This document shows positions 24,163-34,500 of a stretch of DNA of 52,159 nucleotides, piece after piece; position 1 is the first letter of the stretch; each line of letters opens with the position of its first letter. The position numbers were made by a program, and so were the translations under genes. This DNA comes from Perkinsus olseni (lineage: Eukaryota; Perkinsozoa; Perkinsida; Perkinsidae): positions 1-52,159 of the forward strand of contig JABANP010000383.1 of the NCBI GenBank assembly GCA_013115135.1, read 5' to 3'. A model generated the notes under the pieces. It worked only from the letters and a program-made list of their open reading frames with translations, made no database searches and was not told the origin of the DNA.

Positions 24163-24855
24163 TGGACACCGCTAGCAACGCCATACCTGCTACTAGGTAG
24201 TCAGCCAGGAATCAGCCAAAAATAATAACGTGGACTCGGGGAATCAGCAGAGCGTGAAAAAATTTTCGGCTAGGAGCATCTTTTTCACTAAGTTTTCACT
24301 TCCCAAATGTATCGTATATTGGTTAGGTTCCGGCTCTTCACAAAAGGCATTTCTCCAGTGAAGTTGCCTCCGAGCAAATGAAGCTCGTGATTTGCGCAAA
24401 AGATGGTATCCTAACACAATTTCGAATACCTAGCGTTACTATTTACAACCGTTTACTCTTCATCGGACACTTAACGGGACCAAGCTACTTTCGTAAGGCT
24501 GTTGAAGAGCGCGAAACCCGAACCCTTGACTAGTGGTGAAATCCCAGTATACTACCTTGCTGGCTGACGATGGCCCCTAAGGCACCCTCCCCTTTGTATC
24601 TTAGGTAGGCCTTGGGCATTCACAGAATCAACCTACTCAAAAGGGTGAGAAAGGCGCTCAGAAAACCAATTCGAATCGAGTCTGTATTTTACTGAACAGG
24701 GGCTGCGGCGCGCGCGGTAGAAGGCCGATGCACGAAGCATAATTTGCCTAACTGCATAAAAATTCACAATTCTTAGCGGAGCGATGCATGAGTTGCTGAG
24801 CGGCGTCACGGAGCGGTAATTTCCAAAGGGAAATCATCGAATCAAAGTAAGCTTC
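24163..24855. other. Intergenic spacer between WDR3 and the transposon
   Basis: No convincing coding frame. It presumably contains the WDR3 promoter on the minus strand. Scattered GTGAAAA/TTTTCAC-type motifs near 24255-24300 recall strings near 22560-22640, but I could not build a clear repeat from them. Confidence 0.4.
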
Positions 24856-24989
24856 CCCGACGCCGCACGGTGGCGCCAAAAATTAAAGTGCCCTAAGATA
24901 AAAACGCCATACGTAAGGGCATCTCCTGAGTTTATTGAAAAAAAAATCAGATCCATATTCGAAGCCAGTGGCTCAAACTTGCTCGACTA
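24856..24989 (+). repeat. Left terminal inverted repeat
   Basis: Contains CAAAAATTAAAGTGCCCTAA, ACGCCATACGTAAGGGCATC and GGCTCAAACTTGCTCGACTA. It matches the right end in inverted orientation. Similarity stops just after GCTCGACTA on the inner side. Confidence 0.85.
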
Positions 24990-25149
24990 GAATTTCCATA
25001 GGGTTACAAGAAGAACACGCCCAGAGCTAGTATTATTGAAGCACCATATTGCATTCCGCGCCGATAAATACTTCTCTACATAAGGAAATTTGCGAAGTCA
25101 CCGTGTTTTAGTGGTCAAATTCATCCTTCCTGTAGTTGATTTCGCGTTG

Positions 25150-27069
25150 ATGCCTCAAGCTAACACGTGCTATCTCTGTGGTCACGCTGGCAAAGGCTTC
25201 CGTCCGGCTGTCCAGTCAGCTGATATGATCGGAAGTGTTATCGGTATCCATCCGAAAACTTTCGAATCGTGGGGTATCTGCCCCAATTGCAGAATAGCGC
25301 TTGGTAAGGGGACTCGCGCTTGGATGGAGAAGTACATCCCTCGGGGCTTTATTCCTTATGCCTGGAGCAATGAGCCTAAGGCTCTAAAGGGTGGATGGAA
25401 GAAGCGTAGAAGTGGGTCGGGGCGCCCCAGTAACGATTCAAGCTCTCTAGAGGCAGTGTCGATGAGGGTTGGCGACAAACTGATTGAGGAATTTAAGAGC
25501 CTTCAGTTCCTGAACCAGCACGATAAGGCGCGGTTCTTTGAGCGGCTGGCCGAACAGCAAGGCGTCCTACACCTTCTGAAGCCATCACAGGAAAGCTGCG
25601 CTTCGACAGTCACGGTAGAGATGTCCAGGGTGAAGCTGTATGCATCTGAGTTAAGTCTGTCTCAGCGCAAGGTCGAGCGGCTTGCTAGTGATATCAATCG
25701 TGATTCTCGGTCTACTCTGTTCCCGCGTAGAGCGGCTATCCGAGCCTCGCTCTCGGAGTATAAGAATAATTTTTGCCTCCGGGGAAATTATGCTGTGGCG
25801 AAAAACATGCTACGTCTCGTATGCCAGCACTTTGATCTCCCTACGACTACCAGTTGTACAAGTTCGGTAGATATACTTGTTGTAGGGCTCGATTACGGTG
25901 GGGGCACGACTAAGGTTGTGGTGAGGCCGCATGTTATCACAGGGGGGCATGGTTGCCTTGTACTTCTGCACGGGGACAAGGATTCCAGGGCTGTTAGTGA
26001 GGTTATCGTGAAGGAGCTAGAGCCTCTTACTGCTAGGTTCGCCCTGAGGTGTAGCAGTGACACTAGGCAGCTGCAGTTCCTGGTTGGTTCTTCTGCTAAT
26101 GCGTGCTGGCTTTGCGGGGTTGTAGAAGGGAAGCGTGGGGGCCGTAATGTGTTCGCTCTGAGTCGTTCGGCTGACCGGTGGGACTGTGCGGAAGAATGGG
26201 TAGCGGATTATCAAGAGAAATGCGAGCGATTGAAGCGCCCTCCGGCTCATGTTAACGGACAGAAATACCTACCGTTGGTACCGAGTGGGTCACTGCTTTT
26301 GCCCTGGATGCATATATTAATGGGAACTTGTCGCAACATCTTCGACAACATGATTCGGAGTGGGGCATCACGGGATGAACTAGAAGGATTGCTGCAGAAC
26401 AAGTTGCACATAGCCCCGACAAAGCCCATAGCTGGTAGCACTCTCGAGAAAACCAACATTATGGCCTTCTCGGGGAAAGACTGTAAGCTTCTACTGGAAA
26501 AGGTTGATGCGATAGAGGGAGAGCTCTCACAATTCCCGAAGGGTATCGAGGCTTGTGGTATTATAAGGGCTGCTGAGCAGGTGAGGGAAGCGCTGATGAG
26601 TCCGAATTCGGACTTGCAAGTCCAAGCTTCCATAGAGAAATTCGGCAAAGAATATGTTGCAGGGGGCTGCAACCCCAGCCTCGTTATACACCTATTAGTG
26701 GTTCATGGTGCCGAGCTCTACGCTCCTTACAGTAACCATGGCTTAGGACTGTTAACTGAGGAGCTTGCAGAACGGATCCATTCCCAGGTCAATATAGTTA
26801 TTAAGAGATCGCAGCTTAAAGACGACTTACTTAAGCAGCTGAGCCTGTGGAACTGGCAACATGCCCCGGAGCCGGATGAAGCTGACAGGGAAAGTTTGGC
26901 CGCCTCTACGACTCCTCCAACTAAGCGAGCTCGCAAGCCGGTGCGGAGATCGCCTCAGGTCGCAGAATGGTTGCCGGCAAGTGGAGTCTCGGGTGTTTCT
27001 GGTGCTACTGGTAGCAAGTCAGCCAGCTCGGAGTATGTAGATTTGAGCGGGGATGATGAGGAGCACTAA
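25150..27069 (+). CDS. Transposase candidate: N-terminal zinc finger, possible DDE core
   Basis: The frame is open from 25090, but the first ATG is at 25150, giving 639 residues beginning MPQANTCYLCGHAGKG. The N-terminus has a C-x2-C ... C-x2-C zinc-finger-like unit (CYLCG and GICPNCRIALG). A helical region follows (MSRVKLYASELSLSQRKVER). Then VVGLDYGGGTTKVVVRPHV could carry the first catalytic Asp of an RNase H fold, and CSSDTRQLQFLVGSSANACW with a nearby CxxC (CWLCG) could hold the second. A Glu-rich helical region and a basic, Ser-rich tail (KRARKPVRRSPQ) close the protein. No intron is needed, unlike neighbouring host genes. Placement inside matched TIRs makes a transposase the best explanation. 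The DDE assignment is inference and the family is unknown to me. Confidence 0.75.
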   Translation: MPQANTCYLCGHAGKGFRPAVQSADMIGSVIGIHPKTFESWGICPNCRIALGKGTRAWMEKYIPRGFIPYAWSNEPKALKGGWKKRRSGSGRPSNDSSSLEAVSMRVGDKLIEEFKSLQFLNQHDKARFFERLAEQQGVLHLLKPSQESCASTVTVEMSRVKLYASELSLSQRKVERLASDINRDSRSTLFPRRAAIRASLSEYKNNFCLRGNYAVAKNMLRLVCQHFDLPTTTSCTSSVDILVVGLDYGGGTTKVVVRPHVITGGHGCLVLLHGDKDSRAVSEVIVKELEPLTARFALRCSSDTRQLQFLVGSSANACWLCGVVEGKRGGRNVFALSRSADRWDCAEEWVADYQEKCERLKRPPAHVNGQKYLPLVPSGSLLLPWMHILMGTCRNIFDNMIRSGASRDELEGLLQNKLHIAPTKPIAGSTLEKTNIMAFSGKDCKLLLEKVDAIEGELSQFPKGIEACGIIRAAEQVREALMSPNSDLQVQASIEKFGKEYVAGGCNPSLVIHLLVVHGAELYAPYSNHGLGLLTEELAERIHSQVNIVIKRSQLKDDLLKQLSLWNWQHAPEPDEADRESLAASTTPPTKRARKPVRRSPQVAEWLPASGVSGVSGATGSKSASSEYVDLSGDDEEH

Positions 27070-27189
27070 CTGCACTATACAATTCGATCTCCTGTATCAT
27101 ATATTTTCACTCGATCACAAGCGTTGTGTTCAAAACACGGGTAAGCGAGGGGGATTTGGGAGTCTTCGTAGCGCAAGTTTTCGCAGCCT

Positions 27190-27322
27190 TAGTCGAGCAA
27201 GTTTGAGCCACTGACTTCGAATATCGATCTGATTTTTTTTCCAATAAACTCAGGAGATGCTCTTACGTATGGCGTTTTTATCTTAGGGCACTCTAATTTT
27301 TGGCGCACCGTGCGCCGTCGGG
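27190..27322 (-). repeat. Right terminal inverted repeat
   Basis: Inverted partner of the left repeat; its reverse complement contains CAAAAATTAGAGTGCCCTAA and ACGCCATACGTAAGAGCATC. A string of 50-odd bases is nearly perfect between the two ends. Confidence 0.85.
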
Positions 27323-27613
27323 CCGACAGACACATACTGAAGGCAACGAAAAGGGAAAGGTACGGTAATATTATTTTCGTACTTATGCTAGTTGCGTTGG
27401 AAAGTTGGTTGGTCAGCTCGTCTACGAGCCGCGGAAATCTCTGTTGTGATTTCCGAACGGTGCGGTATTGGCATGAGGGATTGAACACTGTGGATCATGG
27501 AAGTATCCGAGGTTGAAGGTGGTATGAGATACTATTGATAAGAATCTTTCTAAGCAGTTTGTTAATGACGGTCATCGACCTAAGATACCACCGCACGGCA
27601 TATAACTAAAGCG

Positions 27614-28363
27614 ATGTTCGTCGAAGCTGCGGGTCGCGTTCTCTCGTTCCTCCCACTGCTCAGAAGCGTCCAAAAGCAGCTGAGTGGATCGCCAACATTG
27701 AGTCTCGGAAGTGTCTCGACTGACTGTCTTCTGCCCTCCAGTGGGCCCGGCTCAGTAGGTGCTTATCGCGGCATTCGTCGTCTCCAGCGTGGCAGAGCCG
27801 CCAACTTTAGCGATTCGGAAATTGTAACTTGTCAACCAGTTTTGTCCTTCCCTTCCTGTTCGGCCCGATATCTTTACGCTTTGGCATGGACTTTCCTAGG
27901 GACAGAATATCGAGGAGCTCGACTCTGTTATAGCGACAGGTGTTGAGTTGCAGTACCATTACCAGAGTCGATGATGGTGTTAGTTGTTCCTAGTATCAGT
28001 CCTGCCATGGCAGCGGCACTGACGTCCCGAGTGTCTCCCACGTTAAATAACGTATCCGCAGCAGCACGTTCTTCCACTACTGGCGTCGTCACGCTGGACG
28101 ATGCTGAGGAGGAGGAAGCGAAGAAGGCCAGTAGTCACAACCCTCTTACGAACGATGATGATCATGACATGATGGATGGGCAGTTTGTACGAGGGCGGTG
28201 GAACAGACTTTCGTACCACTCCAAACGGAACTTCTTGTAGATCCTACCTGACTCCGTCATAGTTGAGTTTGAAGCTGATGATGAGGCTACTGAACCTCAA
28301 ATAAAAGAGGCTGCTGCCAGAAGGGAACGAAGTAGTAGTGATGATGATAGTGATGGAAGATAG
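27614..28363 (+). CDS. Uncharacterised acidic protein gene, multi-exon
   Basis: Family not recognised. Coding blocks on the plus strand include RPKAAEWIANIESRKCLD (about 27.66-27.72 kb), QNIEELDSVIATGVELQYHY (about 27.90-27.97 kb), an Ala/Ser-rich acidic exon with TGVVTLDDAEEEEAKKASSH, and a last exon EADDEATEPQIKEAAARRER followed by SSSDDDSDGR and a TAG at about 28363. Frame changes between blocks and nearby GT-AG pairs imply several short introns, but I could not fix the joints. A nuclear protein is plausible from the acidic Ser/Asp tail; nothing more can be said. Confidence 0.45.
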
Positions 28364-29144
28364 TTTTTATTCGAGGGAAGGGTAGATCATCACTGAATAG
28401 TGGCATGTCCTTATCTCCTTTCACCCCAAGTTTGGGAGTTTTTATACATAGTACTGTGAGAGAAGTTGTAGCAGAAGTGGTCCCAGTTGTTACGAATAGC
28501 GCACATTAGCACAAACCTACGGTTATTAGGGGCGGACGTGCCCTAGATGGATATAAGCGCTTACTGACCGAGGTTCCAATAGCAGTAGAGGTAGTACCAA
28601 GTACAACAACGTGTCTTATCACAGGCCGTAGCTCTAGTCGTCCCCGCAGGCGTTCAGGCATTAGCGCCAGCCCACCACTGTGCCCTCAGAGCAGGTAATG
28701 ATAGTAGTATAGCGAATGGTGGTAGCTCAGTCGTGTCGTCAGATACCTCCTCTGGAGTTGTGTCCGAAGCGACTCTGAGGCTGAGCCTTCCCCTGTTCTC
28801 AACTAGTAAGCCCATACTGTTACTACCACCATTTCAATGAGAATAAAGTTATTTTACCTTTTTTCCATCAGAGCATCTCGTCTGGTACCAACACTGCCGA
28901 TTATACTTATGTTTTTTGTCTAATACTACTCGCCTCCGCATCAAGTCAAGCTACGTACTACGCCCAGTAGAATGAGTATTCTCTGCCTAGAATTATCAAA
29001 TTCAATCACCGTGAACTTCTTTCTTCGTTAGTGATTGCGCTGATACGGATTGTCGATAACTCTTTCTTAATATAAACGTCAAATACAGTCCTTAATTAAA
29101 TGGAATCCGCTTTAGGCTCCGACCATAGGACTTATTCTGTCACC
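28364..29144. other. Spacer or unresolved 5' exons ahead of eIF4E
   Basis: A plus-strand ATG near 28405 opens about 35 codons (LSPFTPSLGVFIHSTVREVV) and a Ser-rich piece with VVSSDTSSGVVSEATL lies near 28.74 kb. The interval 28850-29100 is AT-rich without a coding frame. These could be upstream exons and a long intron of the eIF4E gene, or a separate small gene. Confidence 0.3.
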
Positions 29145-30598
29145 TTTCAGCCGGAGAGACCCCGATCGTTCGCCTGCAAGCGCTGCTGCTGGTGGCGCGT
29201 ATCAAGTACCTCCACCATGGCTTGCTTCTTCAAGCGGTAACGCTGCAGCAAGGGAGGCTGTAGCTCTCCTCAAGGTTGGATGATTCCTGATAATAGAGGG
29301 CATGATGAGCGTGTTTGCTGTTGTAGGCTAAACAGAAGTCCCGATCTAGACAGGCCGCGGACAAGGCCTGTCAGAGCACGGCCCCAGATGAGGGCGGGGC
29401 TGATGAAAACAACGTCAACGTTACCAACGATATTCAGAACTCATCCAGTGAAATTCATCACGCATCAGCAACTGCCTTGAAGAGCAGAAGGCGAAGACGT
29501 GGCCGACTGGTATGGCTCGAGGTCGTCGTTGACCCTTCGCAAAGATTCTTCTAGGTACAACAAGGAACGGAGGCGGAGACACCTCAGGAGGCCAGTGAAA
29601 AGGAGAACCTTGTGGAAGAAGCGAAGGCGAAGCTGGCTGAGGAGACGAAAACTACACCGGAAGTTAAGGAAGGTATGGCCGTAGACGTCGCTCCTCTCAC
29701 GAGGCGAGGGTCGATTGTAATCCCTGTAGTTGATCTTGCTGCTGCTGAAGATGATGCAACAGCCGACGTCGCCGCTCCTGAAGAAGAGGTTGTGGAGGGA
29801 ACTCCTTTATTCGATACTTTTACTATTTGGTAAGGTGGGATATGGTTCCCTCTAGTAGCATGAAAGTCCACGCAAGGTTCGACCCCGGCGCCCACGGTGG
29901 AGCATGCAATCCGACTGGACCGCGAGATTCCGAGGAGTACACTCGGGGCCTCGTACGTCTAGGTAGTGCTTTGGGGGCTTGGTGCTTGCGTTTCACGGGC
30001 ACGGCCTCTCCTCCTCAGGCGATGTGAAGACGGTCGAGGGGTTCTGGCGGTTCTGGAACTCGATCGACCTTATGAAGTTGCCTAAGTACAGCACGATATC
30101 TGTTTTCAAGAATGGTATTCAACCAGCATGGGAAGACGAAAGCAATCAGTACGCCACACCATCACCAGCGTCTCACTTGAGCGCATCTCATTTCAGGGAA
30201 GGGGGCCGGTGGGTGGTGAAGGGCCTCTGCAGATCCGATAGCAAGGAATACTACTCGACGTGCGTCCTGGCACTGCTGGGCAACCTTTTCACAGCACCGC
30301 AGAAGATGGTGATAACAACAACAGCAACCATCTTTTGGTCATTAGTTGTTTACTTCTAGAACGGTATTGTCTTATCGGTTCGGCCGAGAGGAAATACCAT
30401 AGCCCTTTGGAACTCTATAGTAGACCCCGAGTTGTTCGAGGTGAGTTTGGAGGTGGCAGTAGTAGTGCCATGCTTTTGCGGCGTAGGTCATTGATTGGGA
30501 ACTGCGTTCCATCGCCCCTGAGGATATGCAGGAGACGGTCGAAGTTGAGTACAGGGACCACAGGGGGGCCATCAACCACAATATGAGGAAGCTTGGTA
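29145..30598 (+). CDS. Translation initiation factor eIF4E with long N-terminal extension
   Basis: Core eIF4E blocks appear in order: EGTPLFDTFTIW, then WFDPG after a 47-nt intron (29830-29876), RLGDVKTVEGFWRFWNSIDL, STISVFKNGIQPAWEDESNQ, GGRWVVKG after a 48-nt intron (30149-30196), CVLALLGNLF, then NGIVLSVRPRGNTIALWNS and MQETVEVEYRDHRGAINHN. Cap-binding tryptophans W56-like (TIW) and W102-like (PAWEDE) are present, as are the R/K residues of the phosphate pocket (VRPRGN). The N-terminal extension is long, with an Arg-rich stretch (KSRRRRRGR) and then Glu/Ala-rich sequence (EASEKENLVEEAKAKLAEET). The true start and last exon are not resolved. The factor binds the mRNA cap in the cytoplasm; extended N-termini may add regulation (inference). 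Confidence 0.88.
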
Positions 30599-31104
30599 CT
30601 ACCAACCACTGTAAATATCCTTTTTCGTTTGCGATTTTGCTGTACTGCAATGAAGAACCGATGATGATCGTTGATCATCGTCACCGTTCTTGCGTCTATG
30701 GAAATGATTCACAACACTAGAGTAGTATCAGCTGTGCTTTCCAGTTGTAGTTCAGTGAGCAACAACACAACAACGAATGGAGGCAGATGTCAGCAGACGT
30801 CACGCAGTCTGTCGTTCGATGCGCCTAGCGAAGTTTTTGTGTCACTCAGGCAGTGGAGCTTCGCATTGGCGGTTGTGCACTGGTATGGAGAACGCGGCCG
30901 GATCTATGATGATGACACCAAGTGAGACGTGGGTGGAAATCCAGCACGATATTTTGTTTTTGGGGACCTCAAGGAGGAAATTTCCGGAAATTCCACCAAG
31001 ATGCTCCGGAAAATGAGCCACTTTCCAGGGAATTGCCACTTTGTAGGAAATTGCAAGCGGAGCCTTGGCAAATGCGAGGGGCTTGAGAATTTCAGAAATT
31101 TTGT

Positions 31105-31860
31105 GTTTATTTTCGGCCGATTCCCACCACTTCCCACGCTAGGTACATGGACTCTCGACACGCCAGAGACATGGACTCCTGATGGAGTATGTGACCTCTC
31201 ATGCGCGGAAGCTCAGCAGACATTCCTGTGCTGCCCGGGCGTGGATGAAAGTGCTCCATCCAACTGCTTTTGGGAAGATTATTATTCGAATGTGTAAGGC
31301 CGACTAAAGTTTCTCCTCTATCGTGGTAGGCTTCCCTTCGTTGACCAGTATAGGGACTGTCGGGCTAGTCTTGAAACTAAGTCTACGTGGAGATGACACG
31401 TTGTACATCAGGTACAGTACCGCGGCTGAGTGATCGAAGAACAGCAAGCACACCAAGACGTAATATGTTGTAGTTGACATAGCATTTGTATTTATATATG
31501 TAAATGAGAGACAAGCAGAATGATCAGTTCTTACCATTTTCTTCGACTAGACACTTCTGTTTCTGGCTTGTTTGTACTGGCTACGTCTCATCATCGAAGA
31601 CAATTCGGCTTGAGTTCGAAGCCCTATGGATCAAGAGGTTACGGGGGACCCTTTAAAGGGCACTTTGACCAGTTTAAAGTTCGACGCCGTCGCCAGTTTA
31701 GCTGGACTTGACGCCGATGTGCTAGCAATCAAACGATGAGTTCTGCGTTGCGTTATTCAGTTAACCCGAATGATACAGTTCATTGCCTTCGCGTGCCAAA
31801 CCTCGACTCGAACACAAGACACCACAGGATTGGGCTATCATCTGGACTCAGCGGCTCGAT
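31105..31860 (-). repeat. Dispersed repeat, copy B
   Basis: Inverted relative of 6060-6790. Sequence matches continue from ATTCGGGTTAACTGAATAAC (gene-strand sense) through GGAAGTGGTGGGAATC. It has about 200 bp that copy A lacks and misses about 100 bp that copy A has. Stops interrupt the inferred coding frame, so it is a relic. Confidence 0.7.
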
Positions 31861-32389
31861 TAAGCAGATATACAGCAATATCCATATGCAACCGCCGACC
31901 AAGCACGACCGGGCACTGTACTGATATACATCAATGAATCGGACGCTGAACCTGCCCCGTACAAAGAAAGAAAAAAAATCGGTGTGTTGGGCACACTCGC
32001 CACAGTAACTGGTCTGAGCGTCACAGCATGCGTGGAACGAATGGTCAGAGCGCGCAAGATGGGCTGACACTTGCCGCTAGCTGTGACCGACAGAGTTGTG
32101 TGCCAAACACAAAATAGGGGACGAGCAAGGTGAGGTAACGACTCCGGCTCGAACTGTACCTCCAAGCACACGTGCTTTCCAATACACTCTGGACTCGCCC
32201 CCGCATGGGTAACATGTTTAGGTGTCAGGAGAGGAACTGATGGGTCGAAACAAAACATTTGATGTACAGTTATAAGCCGATGTAGCTGGAGGTATCATTT
32301 CATACTAACCCCGCCCGGATCAGTATAGGAGTCATTAAGAAAACAACACCACCTTCAGGTAGCAGCACAAGCACGTGGATTCTCATGCA

Positions 32390-33719
32390 TCACAGCTCAG
32401 CCGACCTAGCAGCATCACCCGAGCCTTGCCAGTACGGACGGTGGCCCAAGCAGCACATCTCGAACCTGAGCACTCAGCTCACCAGTTAACGAGCCAATAC
32501 CTCCGATTACGTGTGCGCTGCGTCCCAGCAGGCTGGGTTGCCACTAGGCCCGTACTTCTCGTCGCAGCACATGTCCTCCGTGAAGCCAGCGCCCCAGCAA
32601 TTGTTCTCACCCTAGTACCAAAATCCCACGAATTCGTACCAGAGAATTGTGAAGCCCACCTGCGTCCACTTGCTGCGTCTTTCAGGAGCGGCTAACCCGC
32701 ATGCACGATTGCCACTGATAAACGTCATGTTGTGCTCTCGGCCGTCGTCAGAGGTCCTGCAGAGAGAGCCGGAAAGACATTCAGCCCACTCGTGGTGGTT
32801 CTTACCGCAGCCAGCACTTGGTGAGGCCATCTTCTTGACCGTAAGTCCAGAACTCGCAGTCAGGCAACTTGGCGCACGTCGATCCGCATTCGCTCGGCTC
32901 GTTAACGATGAACTTATCAGTGAAGGAGCAATCAGACTGAAGAATGCGACTGATCTTGCAGAGAGAAGGGCAGATCTACTCCAACAGAATACTGAAGACC
33001 TCAGGCAGCCGTGGTAGGGATGACTCACCGCATAGCAGCCGTCTATGGCATCGCTGCCGAAGACGGTCGCGTCGAACCACACAGCTTTTCCAGCATTCCG
33101 AATAATCGTTTCTTCCTCGATGCAGTCAGGCCAGATAGAAGGAGAGCATTCCCTGGCGCCCGAACTGAAGTCCTGAAGGGGAGAGCACTACTGCACCACC
33201 CAGTGTTCGCAGCCTGTTAAAAAACATCATCCGCGAAACCCCACTCGACGGAACTCCTGCCCAGCTGTTTGCGCCCAAAGCCAGCACTTGTACATCGTGG
33301 ACTCCTGAGCACAGATCATCCTTATGGGGCCTACGGGTTCGCCTACGACGCCAAAAGTCCATTGCTGGCAGTCCACGTTCTTAGAGCAGACCATTGCGCA
33401 ACTCGCCGCGTCCTTCACGCCGAACTTAGCCGTATCAGAGCACTTGTCAGGAGAGCACCCTGAAAGACGCAGACGGGAGCCCGGGAAAGGCGGACGTAAA
33501 AGGGCACCTTCGGGCAGAGCGCCGTATTCGAGGAAATTAGCCGCGTTAATCTTCAGACCGTAATCTGACAGTCCAGAGGATTATCTTCCCCCCGCCATCC
33601 GTTCTTTCACCTTCCTCGCCCGTCATTGTAGTATCCGATACAACACACGCTGGGAAATCAACAGCGGCTGATGCTGTTGCTAGCACTGGCAGGAGTATGC
33701 TGCAGAGAGCTGTACGCAT
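32390..33719 (-). CDS. Secreted cysteine-rich PAN/apple-domain protein
   Basis: Starts MRTALCSILLPVLATASA, a good signal peptide with likely cleavage after ASA. PAN/apple-type units follow on separate exons: CSDTAKFGVKDAASCAMVCS with VDCQQWTF and YKCWLWA; a middle exon with RNAGKAVWFDATVFGSDAID; then EPSECGSTCAKLPDCEFWTY with TKCWLR. The C-terminus is another Cys module: NNCWGAGFTEDMCCDEKYGP, CWDAAHTFEMCC and RSAEL, with a TGA at 32390-32392. The last intron, 32466-32510, is 45 nt and is needed to remove a TAA. PAN/apple domains bind proteins or carbohydrate at cell surfaces; in protists they occur on adhesins and secreted proteins. The ligand is unknown. Two or more diverged repeats suggest internal duplication. 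Confidence 0.72.
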
Positions 33720-33896
33720 GAGAAATTCCACTGCGGGTGTCGAACAAAATTAGAATGAACCTTTTCAAGGCAAGACGAGATGCTGTGTGCCTATAATGAT
33801 TTCCAACTGAAGGCATTCTCAAGGCACTAAAAGCCCTCTAACGAATGCGTGCCACTGTGTAGAGAGCATAGCTAATGGCGGGCCAGTTGAACCAGA

Positions 33897-33966
33897 ATGG
33901 TGTAAGGATAGCCATTCTCGGCCTCCCACGCCGATAGTGAGGAAGCTAAGCCCACACTGGTGCACT
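33897..33966. repeat. Second copy of the UPF1-intron repeat
   Basis: Matches 13697-13778 in the same orientation (shared CACACTGGTGC-CTCAGAGT and AAGGAT-GCCATTCTC). It lies between the PAN protein start and the exonuclease gene, in sequence without a clear coding frame. Confidence 0.55.
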
Positions 33967-34500
33967 CAGAGTGATTCCGCCTGAATAGAAACGGTGACTA
34001 TCTTAAGTCTATGACATATTCCATGGACTCTCGCCCTCTCAAGTGATAGGCTCATTGGATAGGGCATCAGCTCTGATTGGATCATGTCGTCGGGCTTTTA
34101 GTCTGTCTGTGAGAGACTATTATCCAACGCCGATACCGGCCTATTAGGCTTTTACCGATGTTCTCAGACGGTCCGGCGGGATATCTCGCACTCCCAGTTG
34201 AGCCGCTTACAATGACGACAGCTTCGCACCAAGCGGCAGCTACAGCCCACTGTGATCAGAGACCTCCGGCAACCCCCTATGATGGCTGTCTTATTGACCT
34301 AACTGCACGCAACACGTCCCCGGGTGAAAGAAAATCTAATACGGATCATGGCTGATAGACTGAGGTAATACTGATAATGATAATTCATTCACTCCTCTGC
34401 ATTGGATGGGTGGTATCCCAACCCTGACCTGCGGAGCATCAACCGAAGCCATCGAGACAGGCCCAGCCTACTGGAATAATCATCTACGGCCTTCCATTGA
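33967..34500. other. Spacer, no supported gene
   Basis: A 65-codon plus-strand frame at 34158 (Thr/Ala-rich) is open but has no recognisable features or splice partners. The 34389-34500 part is the 3' flank of the exonuclease gene. Confidence 0.35.

Larger units (their letters stand above)
24856..27322 (+). mobile_element. TIR DNA transposon, about 2.47 kb, with intact ORF
   Basis: The ends are long terminal inverted repeats: 24859-24989 matches the reverse complement of 27190-27320 with about six mismatches and one single-base gap over roughly 131 bp (about 95%). The shared outer tip on both ends reads CCCGACG. Inside is one long uninterrupted plus-strand ORF. I could not find a clear target-site duplication: flanks read TAAGCTTC on the left and CCGACAGA on the right. 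The ORF is intact and the ends have diverged little, so the insertion looks fairly recent. The superfamily is not recognised. Confidence 0.85.

Noticed and set aside
25090..25149. Upstream extension of the transposase ORF
   Set aside because: The extra codons begin at TTG, not ATG; the first ATG is at 25150, immediately before the zinc-finger motif.
31800..31860. tRNA-derived SINE head at the end of repeat copy B (TGTTCGAGTCGAGG on the minus strand)
   Set aside because: A B-box-like string is visible, but there is no clear A box and copy A does not share it.
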